Below, piece after piece: positions 23,101-33,106 of a stretch of 64,000 nucleotides of DNA. A program made the position numbers and the translations under genes. Source of the stretch: Incurvaria masculella (Eukaryota; Arthropoda; Insecta; Lepidoptera; Incurvariidae); assembly GCA_946894095.1 (NCBI GenBank), contig OX335645.2, positions 21,971,001 to 22,035,000 on the forward strand, in the 5' to 3' direction. A model generated the notes under the pieces. The model searched no databases and was not told the origin of the DNA. It was given only the letters and a program-made list of their open reading frames with translations. Position 1 is the stretch's first letter. Every line of letters begins with the position of its first letter.

Positions 23101-26100
23101 CCGGCATAGTCAATAATATCCCAATAGCTCACCACCGCTAAGTGAAGATTTTCGCCTGCCGCCTCTACCTTCGGATTAGTGCGATTTCCCACCATGCCTA
23201 GGCAGGGTCTGCACCACTCCGAGTGCACATCGACCACTGCAGCACGAAACACCACCGGCATAGTCAATAATATCCCAATAGCTCACCACCGCTAAGTGAA
23301 GATTTTCGCCTGCCGCCTCTACCTTCGGATTAGTGCGATTTCCCACCATGCCTAGGCAGGGTCTGCACCACTCCGAGTGCACATCGACCACTGCAGCACG
23401 AAACACCACCGGCATAGTCAATAAAATCCCTATAGCTCACCACTGCTAGGTGAAGATTGTCGCCTCCCACCTCTACCTTCAGCTTCTTGAGATTTCCCAC
23501 CATGCCTAGGCAGGGTCCGCACCACTCCGAGTACACGTCGACCACTGGAGCAAAAAACCGTGTCAGTCTTTATGACTATTACTTAGGTACGTACGTTTTC
23601 TAGAGTGCTAACCTAGGTTGTGCCAACTCTCATGTTTCTGGGAAAAAATTAGCACTTACATTGAACTGTGAATGGGAATGTTTCTGGTTGTGTTTTAATT
23701 TAGGTGCGTGTGTGTATTCAGTCTAAATTGAATATTATTTTTAAATTCTACTTACATTTTGTTTTATTATTATAGTATATTTTTGGCTACATAACGTTTT
23801 TAGTTCCTGAAAACCATTTTAATTTTAATTCTGTCCATTAAAATAGAAGTTAGATTAATTTTAATTCATTTTTAGTTTTAATTTCAGGGCCTCTTTAAAG
23901 TTAAACGCGCTGTTTTCTTTACACTTAGTAATATAATGCTTTGAAATTTTATAAATATAACTTATTATTGGTATTAATTATATATTTAACTACATATTGA
24001 AAATAATCTTGTTGTTAAATAGCAGAAAGATAGGAAGTTAGCAAACAAAGGAATATAAACGCGGTGCATCTCCTTTAATCGGTCTTCATGCAGAAGATAG
24101 TTGATTTTTAAATAATACATATTCGTTACTCCTGTTTTGAATGAAATGATTGTTAGATAGGGAACAATGTTAAGATATTAAGGTCGGCCCGTAAGCATCA
24201 GAAAATTTCTCCTCCCATACAAACGTAGTTTACTAATAATTTGAAAACTACTGTTTCAATTTACTTGATATTTGGTACCTAATATTAGGCTACAAATATC
24301 TGTGTCTGCATGTCTTTGTTGTTTCGGTAAATGTATTCTGGGTAAAACCAAAGAGGAAACAAAATTTGTATGAAGATTTTCTTTTTGCTTTATTTTCATT
24401 CAGTTTGTATTTTAAAAAAAAAAAAACAAAAGCATGCAAACACAGATATTGGTTACCTGATATTTTATATGAAATATCAATTGAATTGGAATAGCGGTTT
24501 CCAAATAATTAGTAAACTACGTTTGTATGGTGAGCATAGCTTACGGGCCGTTCTTAAGATATAGAATGGAATGAGGCGAGAGGAAGAAGTGACCCACCTA
24601 GCAGTCCCTCCCTCTGCAGGAACTTCTCCCACTCGTCGTCGGTGGCCAGCTCGGCCTGCAGCTGCACCTGGCCGGCCTTCTTGCCTGCGGACAGAGCCGC
24701 CGACGAAGCGTTAGTTACCGCCAACGACATCGTGCCCACTGTCGGCTGAAGTCGTCAGCAGGAAATCGCTACCCGCCTCCGCCACCCTCGGCCGCCATAT
24801 GTCTAATGCTGCAGTGGTAGCCAACTAGCGTTTTATTCAGCAGATTATTTTAAATCGTTGAGACTTCTTAGACGCAGTTAATATCAGTTGGTTTTCGTTG
24901 TATTTTATTGTAAGAAACACTAGGAAAATGTAACAGCTATGATAATTATATAAAATGTATGGTCTCATTACATCGACGCCTATAAGTGTGTGTGGATTTT
25001 ATTTTGTACCTGTGCGATTATAACTTGGTTCGGTTTGTGACTCCTTACATGTAACACCTTATACCACACCGACCGCCGTGATATCCATCACACCGCATTC
25101 CCGCAGGAATTAGGTGCCACGACAGGATCTCCCCTACCTTTGATTAGGGAGTATCTACCATTAGATTGACTAAATGGAAATACACGTACAATTTTTCATT
25201 GCCGCTTCGAAGATTTTTTCATTTAATGTGACGGTACCAATTCAGTCGGGCTTAAACCTACCACATTTAATGTGACGGTACAAATTCAGTCTAACAGCTA
25301 GTGGGAAGGGGAACCTACAGTTCTACATGGATTCCGAACCATGGAACAGCTCGCGTTCGTGACGAAATGCACTTATCAAACTCAGAAAGAGAAAGTGGTC
25401 CATGTACGGGGCGGGGTCGATCCCATGACAAATACACCAAAAGATGCAATCGAATTGTATAAAAATGGACATACCTATAGGATACAAGCGATTTGATGTT
25501 CTCGTAGTGCAGTAAAAACAGTTATTTGTAACGGAACTAATGATTGATGAATAGAAATATCTGCTTAAAAATAATAAAATAACAACTTATTGAAATGCTC
25601 TATGAGGGCGAATCTAATAGACTCACCCACGATCTAAGAAAAAAAAAATTTGGATACCGTTACACAGTGCTATTATTATTTTTATTATTATATTAAGTGA
25701 AACTTCCTTGGCGGCGGGCTTAAAATTTTCAAGCGTTGCGAAAAACAATAATAGTTAGGTTAGGTTCGGTTAGTCGGGGAACCGGTTGTGAAGGAGAGCT
25801 ACTATGCAGCGTCTCCCTCCTAACGAATACATTCGTGGTGAAAGGGAAGACGGGGGGGATTTCTCAAAGAAAATACACGTTTCTTTCTAGGATCAAAAGA
25901 TCGATCTTCTAGTTAGCTTGGTGACATAGAAATCATAATTGAATTGTCAATAAATGAAATGGAAATAAAATTAAAAAAAAAACACAAAAAATTGAAAATG
26001 TTGGCGACCGCTGCAGCACCCCTGCTACCTTGTACCTGTACCAAGCACATTCTCGCACGAAGTTTTCTGCATACGACTGTTTCACCTAAATCGATGCTTA

Positions 26101-29100
26101 TCTTTCCAAAGCCTAACAGTGACCTTATTGCAAATGCTTAAAGTTGAGTTTTCGTGTCTCCTTTTTTCGGTGCCGCAAGGTCGCATGCAGAGTAAAAATA
26201 AATGCCGTCCATCAAATTATTCATAGTAATGTCATTAAATATAAACAAATTACAGACACCTACGTATTTCTAGAACGGGCAGGTAGAGCCACTAAAATGA
26301 TGCAGATCGAGTTTGTTGCTATAGTATTTTTTTATCTAATTGGATTGAGCACAAAACCGCATTCCTTAAGGAATAAGGTGACATGCCAGTACCTTATATT
26401 TATAATCACGAATGTAGTCGTACGTCGTAGAACTGGGGGCATTAAACTCGCCAAGCAACATGATTGAACAGGTGATTAAAAGAATGATTAAAACTGACCA
26501 TGCCAACTGGTAAATTTCGGTTCCCTTGACCGAATAACGCAGTTGACAGTTGGCATGGTACAAAATGTAACTAAACGGGAAATTTAATCATTCTATTGCC
26601 TGTTCACTGGCTTTTAACTTACCATGGTAACGGAACGGAAATTAAAAACAGACAATTTTTAATTTCCGGTTTGACCATCTTTAATACAATGCGATGGTAC
26701 CAATCCGAGCGGGTTTAGCCCCACCACCTAGTCAGTAGACAAGACGACCCACATTTAAACATGGGTTACGAACAATATAATAACCCGCATTATCAACGAA
26801 AACGCCCTCATCGGGGCCAAACCCGTACACTAAGGGCCCCATATTCACTAACCATCATTGCAGTAAAAATGCCTTAGCGTAGGGTTAGTACCGCAGGGTT
26901 CTGTTTTAGGCCCCTTATTCCCGCCCGAAGGAATTAGCTTGGTACCACCGCATTGGCTGAAAGTATAGTTGAATCGGCAATAAAACATTGTCCGTGTTTT
27001 CCATCCAGTTCAGTGTAGCCGTGCTCATAAATGGAAGGTCCCGGTTTGTTACTGGGCTAATATCAACGGTAGTTGTTTGGTATTGCTTATCAATGTCAGA
27101 TTGCATAATAACCGGTCAAGTGCGAGTCGGACTCGCACACGAAGGGTTCCGTACCATCGTACAATATTTAACAAAAAAAACATGTTTTTTGTATGGGCCC
27201 CCCGTTTAATTTTTATTATTTTTAAATGTTATCTGTTCGTTGTGGCAAAATAGATACACACTGTGTGAAAATTTCAGCTGCCTACCTATTACGGTTAATG
27301 AGATGCAGCCCTGTGACAGACGGACTGACGGACGGACAGCGGAGGCTTAGTAATAGGGTTCCGATGATACCCTAAAAACGAATCTCTGTCTCATTACAAC
27401 AATATAGTATTGTAATCGTATTTATTCTCAGTTACATTTTTATAAACACAGAACACATGCAAATACACAACAAGAAACAGATACATATGAAAAAAATAAA
27501 ATAATATGACAATTCTACTGAACCCTAACAAACAGTAATAATAAATAAAAAAGTTCTTCAAAGTCAGCTGAAGCTGCTATGGTCCCAAAGGCACTTATTG
27601 CGTTACCCCTTTGGATCTCTAGGCTAATGCGGCGAATAAAGAAAGCTTTTGAGCTAATGGTAATAAAGTAATGTTCCAAAAAATTCTATATTACGTTTAA
27701 AATACATAATTCTTCATGAGGGAACACAGAGAGAGGCCCTACATTCAGCGCCAGATATTAGGAGGCGGCTAATCGTGCCAAAGAAATATTCTGATGCGAA
27801 CATGAAACGACACTAAATTAAAGCATACAGTATAACGTCTCCTTATCCTCAAATAACTCAGTTTTCTTTTCTTCATGACCTAACTTCTGCAGCGAGAGCA
27901 CAAACAGCTATACGATCCGATACGTCTATCTTTCTTGTTTCCGCTCGCATGAAGACCAAAACAAAAACGAGAGTTATTGATCGATACGGCGGACGGCGGT
28001 ATCGTTTCGTTTGTGCTCCCGCTACTGAACTGATTTCGATAAAAGTTGGCAAGAAAGTACATGAATCCAGTTCGTGTCTCAGTAAACAATGAGCTGAGAA
28101 AGTGGGCGGGTACTGCAAGTCCGCCTCTGCCTATGTCCCTTCGGAGTTAGAGGGCCTCTACCTTTAGGGAATTCTCGGGGTCGTCGACTAGTCGCACGGT
28201 CCACGAGTCCAGGGAGCCAAGCAGATAGCTGAGACACAGAATAACAGACGTGCGTAAGAGTGCTGAGACGTCACACGAATGCGAACCATAAATTAACGCA
28301 AGACATTTTCTGCGCCTTGTAGATAAGCAGTTTTTGATCAGGCGTAATATAATGACGCACTCTCAGCATTTTTGAGGCGATCTTGGCTTTATCCTCATCG
28401 CGTCCGAAATTGTGGTCGTCAATTCTCGGAATTGTACCCTGGAAGGTCGGAGATGTACTGAGCGGAGTCCGCTTCGCACTGAATACGCACGCATGTGTCT
28501 TGCTCGCGTTGAGCTAAACGAGGTTCTGGAGACCCCATTCAATTCCAGAGAACCGTCGGAAGCAGAGGAAATATTGGCACACTGCATTCCTGAAGGTACT
28601 AGGAGCCATTAGATGAAGTCGGACGGTTTTTCATTTCCGCTTTGACCACCATTTCATCCAATGCGATGGTGGCCTGGCCACATGTTGACTTTTTTGAGAA
28701 CCCTAAATTAATGCAACTCCCACTCAAATTTTGCGTTGTTTTTTTTATGATGAAAATAATGGAATCATCTTTTCAGATACAGATACAGATACAGATATTT
28801 ATTTCGCCATAAAGAACACACAACATTAACAATATTCAATTGAGTCATTTGCATATTCAGTATGGTTCGTCATCATTTTTGTTTTGCTCCGTTCAGCAAT
28901 GCAGTCTGAATAGTTTTTAAACATATGTATCTTACATAATAAACAATAATTATTTCGGTTTAAATAATTATATCGAGATCATCTTTGGCGATACGTAAAC
29001 AGTAAACCTGTACCGAACCTTCTCGCACACATGAAATCGCGCACTGTGGTATGTCAATGTCACAGGACTGGTGTGTGCGAAGTACGTCACGTCGAGAGAC

Positions 29101-29868
29101 GTCGTGGTCGTATCACACGGCATACATAGCGTATGATAGGACCAGCGCCGGATTTAAGGGAGGGCAACCGGGGCAACTGCCCGGGGCCTCCACATGAATT
29201 TTACTTATTTAAGAAAAGGTTGGGCACTAATTTTATAACGAAAATATGTTCAATTTATCGATTTAGCAGTTTTTAATATTTATTCGTTATAACAGTGTGT
29301 TTTTTTAACATTTTTAATTACACTTAGGGAATACTGAAAGTTTCTGGCTTCTGATAAACAAAACCAGATGTTACATTAGTGATACATTTATAGTTTTTCA
29401 CAACAAATGATTGTTTGCATTATTTGGAACATATGCAAAAAGCAGTTCGACCAGTCTTCCTTAGGGACGTCTTCAATGTCTCTGTCAAACGTATGCACCG
29501 CCGTTTCCAGATTATTTGAATAATAATTAGGGGCATCCACTCCTTTGTTGCCCTGGGGCCTCCACAACTCTAAATCCGACCCTGGATAGGACACCTCTTT
29601 GTGAGGGTGTACACGCGTACAAGGGTGCGTTATGATAAATCTACAACTTACAGTTGTCAACCGAAAAATAACAGGCGGGAAAATTTTCTGAAAGCAATTA
29701 TCTGCCGAAATCATTCCAATTAATATTGCAAATACATTTGAAATGAAATAAATATTATTTAATTTACTATGATTACAAATTAAACATAATCCATTGCGGC
29801 CTTGTGTTATGCATTGATAAATGTATGAGTGACATAAACGCGGTGGTCAACTCACGTGCGAGCCGCAT
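11140..29868 (-). CDS. NME8: Thioredoxin domain-containing protein 3 / NME8-like (thioredoxin plus divergent NDK-like domains)
   Basis: Exons in gene order: 29868-29856, 24684-24598, 23544-23441, 21547-21476, 21032-20946, 19724-19526, 16705-16520, 16126-15969, 14416-14202, 12609-12408, 11391-11140; 1575 bp, 524 residues. The thioredoxin domain has an intact WCGPC and the cis-proline segment KSEPTW. A charged Ala/Glu/Arg helix follows, then NDK-like segments ([50 protein letters not shown]). The first lacks the catalytic His; the second keeps an H but not HGSD. The tail is Ala/Gly/Glu-rich and ends PIPDPAA. Relatives are axonemal dynein/sperm flagellar proteins, so a flagellar role is inferred. 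All phases agree. Weak points: the 13-bp first exon (an in-frame ATG at 24739 is the alternative) and a GC donor after 20946. Confidence 0.85.
11978..12256 (-). mobile_element. Penelope-like element, C-terminal fragment
   Basis: The minus strand encodes [19 protein letters not shown] and [11 protein letters not shown], the linker around the GIY-YIG endonuclease end of Penelope-like elements. It runs 92 codons and is truncated at its 5' side. It lies in the last intron of the TXNDC3-like gene. Confidence 0.8.
12299..12396 (-). mobile_element. Solo end of the TTAA-flanked MITE
   Basis: It matches the last ~100 bp of copy 1 (AGTTAGTCCCGTCGGG, then GGGCCACCTTAA). Its TTAA ends 11 bp below exon 10 of the TXNDC3-like gene, close to that exon's donor. 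Confidence 0.75.
12646..13119. mobile_element. MITE with GTTACCATGGTAA ends
   Basis: The terminal inverted repeats GTTACCATGGTAAGG...CTCGCCGAG and CTGGCGAG...TTACCATGGTAAC bracket ~470 bp without a frame. Internal blocks (CAGTTGGCATGGTAC; GCCTGTTCACC) recur at 26468-26632. It lies 36 bp upstream of the exon 10 acceptor. Confidence 0.75.
13340..13545. repeat. Long foldback repeat
   Basis: Arms around 13374-13429 and 13445-13490 are near-perfect reverse complements (TCAAATGTGCAAAGTTAGTG against CACTAACTTTGCACATTTGA apart from a one-base difference), and the flanks continue the pairing less well. Probably an unnamed foldback MITE in intron 9 of the TXNDC3-like gene. Confidence 0.7.
14935..14981 (-). 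pseudogene. Fossil of the acceptor half of NDK-like exon 8
   Basis: About 46 bp are almost identical to 16090-16136: the splice acceptor plus the first ~35 coding bases of exon 8 ([11 protein letters not shown]). The copy breaks off abruptly on the coding side, in the intron after exon 8. With no donor it is a dead fragment. Confidence 0.85.
16978..17614. repeat. 46-48-bp minisatellite, about 14 units
   Basis: The repeated unit contains GGTAACC(T/G)ATCACATGTTGCG, then CACTGCAGGCCAGTC. Two unit types alternate: one with GCGCACTGCAGGCCAGTCTTG, one with GCGAAGTGCAGGTCAGTCTCG. One unit has a pyrimidine insertion (17411-17433). It lies in intron 6 of the TXNDC3-like gene. Confidence 0.92.
18440..18679 (+). 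promoter_or_regulatory. Possible plus-strand 5' exon ending in a splice donor
   Basis: A more GC-rich block ends in CGCGCCTACAG|GTTAGTGAG, a good donor, with no coding frame. It could be an untranslated first exon of an antisense transcript or part of an LTR. Two CTCF-like cores (AGATGGCGC about 18055; GCGCCATCT about 18208) lie just upstream. Weak evidence. Confidence 0.25.
20494..20910 (+). repeat. tRNA-derived SINE, full-length reference copy
   Basis: The head carries RNA polymerase III promoter boxes: A box TAGCCTAGTGGC and B box GGTTCAATACC. A family-specific body follows, ending in a long poly(A) tract (20892-20910). Many partial copies of the same body are scattered through the window in both orientations. 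It stops 35 bp from exon 5 of the TXNDC3-like gene. Confidence 0.88.
22250..23440 (-). repeat. Tandem 154-bp array of the thioredoxin active-site exon
   Basis: About eight units follow exon 3 (23441-23544) directly in the transcript direction. The four nearest have a 154-bp period: exon copies at about 23287-23390, 23133-23236, 22979-23082 and 22825-22928. Each keeps the acceptor (TGCAG|TGGTCGA), 104 bp of open frame and the donor (GTG|GTGAGC). The encoded segment reads [18 protein letters not shown], then [17 protein letters not shown], against the parent [18 protein letters not shown], then [17 protein letters not shown]. The 22825 copy has WCRPS. Units below ~22680 are progressively decayed. 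Confidence 0.92.
24186..24549. mobile_element. MITE with GGCCCGTAAGC ends
   Basis: Inverted ends GGCCCGTAAGC/GCTTACGGGCC and inner arms CCATACAAACGTAGTTTACT/AGTAAACTACGTTTGTATGG enclose AT-rich DNA. It ends 48 bp from exon 2 of the TXNDC3-like gene. Confidence 0.85.
25033..25440 (-). repeat. SINE copy with an internal tandem duplication
   Basis: Reverse-orientation copy (TGCCGCTTCGA, GGATTCCGAACCATGGAACA). A ~55-bp block with CATTTAATGTGACGGTAC occurs twice in a row. Confidence 0.7.
26468..26632. mobile_element. Shortened copy of the ACCATGGTAAC MITE
   Basis: It shares CAGTTGGCATGGTAC, GCCTGTTCAC and the ACCATGGTAAC end with 12646-13119. Confidence 0.65.
26660..26780 (-). repeat. SINE fragment
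   Basis: GCGATGGTACCAATCC and the neighbouring block match the reverse strand of the SINE family. Ends are approximate. Confidence 0.5.
26930..27106 (+). repeat. SINE 3' fragment
   Basis: CCGTGTTTTCCATCCAGTTC, GTAGCCGTGCTCATAAATGG and GGGCTAATATCA match the family 3' half. Confidence 0.65.
27110..27377 (+). repeat. RTE-associated repeat with GGACTCGCACACGAAGG head
   Basis: AAGTGCGAGTCGGACTCGCA, GGGTTCCGTACC, a short (GACG)n tract and CAGCGGAGGCTTAGTAATAG mark a repeat widespread in Lepidoptera. The same family occurs at 42914, 45652, 50531 and 52710. Confidence 0.75.
27480..27665 (-). mobile_element. LINE 3'-end fragment
   Basis: The reverse strand resembles a LINE 3' end; a related diverged piece occurs at 57345-57500 (CGTTTCCCCTTTGAATTTCC there, GTTACCCCTTTGGATCTCTA here). 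No frame is left. Confidence 0.4.
28170..28236 (-). other. Exon-like open segment, unidentified
   Basis: Between CTCAG| and |GTAGAG on the minus strand lies [20 protein letters not shown] followed by LK. It reads like protein and has splice-like edges, but its phase does not fit the TXNDC3-like gene that spans it and no neighbouring exon was found. Confidence 0.2.
28578..28680 (-). repeat. SINE fragment
   Basis: GCATTCCTGAAGG, TTCCGCTTTGACCA and CCAATGCGATGGTGG match the reverse strand of the SINE. Confidence 0.5.
28770..28935 (-). mobile_element. LINE 3' end with (TCTGTA)n tail
   Basis: It is the reverse complement of the LINE 3' end at 53680-53840, including the GCATTGCTGAACGGAGCAAA block and the hexamer tail. 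Confidence 0.85.
29143..29584. mobile_element. Short hAT-type element with perfect 8-bp duplication
   Basis: The ends CAGCGCCGGATTTA and TAAATCCGACCCTG form hAT-like inverted termini. They are flanked on both sides by GATAGGAC (29135-29142 and 29585-29592), an exact 8-bp target duplication. The 442-bp interior has no full transposase. Confidence 0.85.
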
Positions 29869-30070
29869 GTCCGCCGCTCGGGTCCGCAGCGCCGCAGCCG
29901 CCGCGGTGTCTCCGGCGGGGCCCAGGAGTCGACTGCCTCCGGGATGGCCAATTAAGCAGGCACGGCAGGCGGCCGCGGGAGGCCGCGCGGCGGCACGCGG
30001 GACCCGCACGCGACGGCCCGTAGCGAGATACCCGCGGCCTGTGCGCCGAACTCGACGGATTTCCGGCACG
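29857..30070 (-). promoter_or_regulatory. CpG-rich promoter / 5' exon region of the TXNDC3-like gene
   Basis: A compact GC- and CpG-rich island lies next to the candidate first exon (ATG at 29868, donor CAC|GTGAGT). The split codon C|GC joins MRLA-R to KKAGQVQLQ, resembling the start of family members. Promoter function is inferred from base composition. Confidence 0.45.
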
Positions 30071-30399
30071 ATTTTTTTTAATGTTTTTTTTATTTTTTTT
30101 AGATCGCGAGCACCGCAGGTCGGTCTAAGGCCACCCGCGGTTGACTAATGTCATTCTTCTTTCGCCTAATTATGTTTTTAGGCATACCTAACACCTAACC
30201 CACCGTCCGATACCAACTTAACGAGTACCACTCCATCTCATTTCGATTGCAACATGGGCCACATTCTCGTAGATTTTATGTCGTTAAATAATTTTCAGCA
30301 ATTTAATTACCTTAAGAATCATGAATGCAAAATTCAAGACTTAATTCTATACAACAATTCAACTATTAAGTGCACATCTTTGCTGCCGCCCACTCTTTA

Positions 30400-31362
30400 A
30401 AACGCTTACAGAGTTTCCTTCCAATCCGTACCAAAATCACGTTGACGCAAACTCTTCTACTTCCAATTTTAGATTATGCAGATGTGTGATTTTTGGATTT
30501 AACTGAAGTTCTCCTTGATAAATTGGAACGTTTACAGAATCTCTGCATTCGCTACATATATGGTCTGCGTAAATACGACCATGTATCGCAGTACCGTCGT
30601 CAGCTTAAATGGCTACCCATTCGTTATCGAACGAACTGTCACATACTCACTCTTCTTTTTGGGGTCTTAAATAACCCTCACTCTCCTGAGTACCTTCGTT
30701 CCCGATTCTTGCACCTATCTTCACACGGTCTCCCTCTACGTTCTAGCGACGACAGTATCCTTGCGATTCCCCGCCATACAACTTGCTTCTTTTCCAACTC
30801 CTTCACTGTACATGCAGTACGTCTGTGGAACTCGTTGCCTTCCTCCGTCCGCTCTTGTCAAACTATCGGCTCTTTCAAGTCGAGAATCAAGGAGTTTTAT
30901 TTAAATGAAATCTGAATATACTATTTTTATCGCTGTACATCTTTCTTTTTATTATCATCAAAGAAATAGGTATATATTTTTGTTTTGTTTTAATTTGTTC
31001 CTAAATTGTGGATATACAATATATATTTTAGTATATTGTATTATATATATTAGTTTATTTTATTCAAAGTATGCTTGTATTGTTATGTAAATTATGGTTT
31101 ATGTATGTTTATACTCTATGTATATATTTTTATTTTATTTGCTTTATTCTTTTCCTTTCAAATTGCTATTGTGTACCTACCTACAGATATTTTAGATTGT
31201 CTCTCCTCATCACCCCAAAGGTTGACTGGAAGAAATCACTCCTAGTGATAAGTCCGCCTTTGTGCAATTTTGTTGTTGTTTCGAATTGTTTTTGTAATTG
31301 TACTTGTTTTCTATTGCACAATAAAGAATTTATTCATTCATTCATTCATCGTCTCAAGTAAT
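30400..31362 (+). mobile_element. Non-LTR retrotransposon 3' part
   Basis: A 140-residue frame at 30493-30915 encodes the C-terminal region of a CR1/jockey-like reverse transcriptase (LERLQNLCIRYIYGLRKYDH; VRLWNSLPSSVRS). An AT-rich 3' tail and an (ATTC)n repeat at about 31333-31349 follow. The 5' part is missing. Confidence 0.88.
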
Positions 31363-31439
31363 TTTGAGTAACGTAGACAACTTCTATCCTCTAATAGAAA
31401 TGCATTTACAATTTTCTCTTACAAAATACCTTAAAAATA

Positions 31440-32292
31440 ACTTTTTGATTTTCCGTAAGGCTGACTTCATTTACAATCAATTAATTATGAAATTGATAAA
31501 CTAGTGTGGCAGACACTTTTACCTGTCTTCTACGGTTGATGAAATGTTAAATATATTTTATTGTCATCTTGATCATATTATCGAAACACATGTACCTAAA
31601 ATAAAATATTCATGTTCCTGTTACATACCATTGTACACAAATGGTCTCATAAAATTAATTAATGAAAAGAACAAGTTTCACAGAAAATATTCAAAATATA
31701 ATAATCCACTTGATCAAATTGACTTCGAATATACTAGATCGCGATGCCATTTAGCCATTAAAAAATGTTACAGAACTTACCAGAAAAACGTGGAAAATTC
31801 TCTAATCAATAACAAAAACATAATTTTTTTTGTCATATTTAAAATCAAAACGTAATTATAAAAGTAACAGTCCTAGTGAAATGTATCAACTGGACTGTAA
31901 AGCAGCCACACCTAGCACTAACTTTGATTTATTTGCAAATCAATTTCAGTGACTGTACCAAAACAACAACCAAATTGTAACGTCCACCAACTCACAGCCG
32001 AGTAACTTGAACTTCACTAATAACTAATACATTTATTTCTACTATTGGTACAATGTCAAAACTATTCGTCGAAACTATTCTGAAAAACTAGATAAAAACA
32101 AAGGAGCCGGACCAGATGGTATCCCCTCTCTATTTGTCACTAATTGTGCTAACAGTCTTGCGGTTCCTCTTAATATAATCTTTGACACATCGTTAGTGTG
32201 CGGCATTCTTCCTTATCAATGGAAGCAGGCTCACGTTATTCCCATTCCTAAATATGGCGATCCATGTAATGTTCACAACTACAAACCTTAAG
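31440..32292 (+). mobile_element. Non-LTR retrotransposon, start of reverse transcriptase domain
   Basis: Broken frames encode KNKGAGPDGIPSLFVTNCA and GILPYQWKQAHVIPIPKYGD, the first reverse transcriptase blocks, stopping after NYKP. It is a separate truncated copy from the 3' fragment before it. Confidence 0.85.
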
Positions 32293-32936
32293 TTACAGGC
32301 ACCCCCGATTTTTTTTCTTCGATATTTTTCTTGTGCAAAAACGAGAAAAACATTAGGACTTATCATTTATTTACGCAGCTATAATAATAAAAAAAAACAT
32401 AGGATGTCCGATGCGGATTAAAATTCGACAGATTGTGAACATTGATTACGAATTCAAAGGGTCTTGTAAAAAAATAAAATAATTGTGAGTTTGAAACAAA
32501 ATCAATCAATCACCCCTTGCACGATATACCATTAACCGTACTACAGAATTTTGTTTCGCTCGTGTTAAAACCTCGATGGTTTTTTTCTCGATTGTCGAGT
32601 TCGGCGCATGGTTCCCATGGAAAATTGGAGAAGCCCATTCGACTTAATGCCTTGCCTGGGGGCGGATAATTTCATGTTTTTTATGCGGAAGGGGTTCGGA
32701 GCATGGAGGTGCGCGCACCGGTATAATTACACGGCAGGAGGCGCCACCAGCCACGGCGTTTCGTGCCGTGCGCTAAAATTTGTAAATAGTATTGTTTATC
32801 GCATAACCCGAGCTATTTATTACATTAGCGCAACTCAATGCACGCCCGCCCCTCACCGCCGCCCCTCCTCCGCGCACCGACCGGCACCGGTGAAACTTCA
32901 GTTACAAAACAAACACGTCGAGGGAATTAGATTCGC

Positions 32937-32942
32937 TTTATT
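32937..32942 (-). promoter_or_regulatory. Candidate poly(A) signal of the 33.1-34.2 kb gene
   Basis: Minus-strand AATAAA, about 165 bp after the stop at 33107. Confidence 0.55.
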
Positions 32943-33106
32943 CATAGGATATTTACACAACACGAGAGTTATTCGTTCGGATCGTTCCGGAGCTACCGAC
33001 TTTCACAAACAACCGAGAAATGTCACGACATTTCAACCTTACAGATAACATTCTACAGATACGACGACGTATATTTTTAGATCGAGTCCTGACGGACGGG
33101 GTCCGG

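Noticed and set aside
16978..23544. Regularly spaced direct repeats resembling CRISPR arrays
   Set aside because: Units are head-to-tail minisatellites (46-48 bp) or exon copies (154 bp) without unique spacers, in an animal genome.
28170..28236. Inclusion of this exon-like segment in the TXNDC3-like gene
   Set aside because: It would need an incoming phase of 2 and leaves phase 0, whereas the flanking exons join directly in phase 1.
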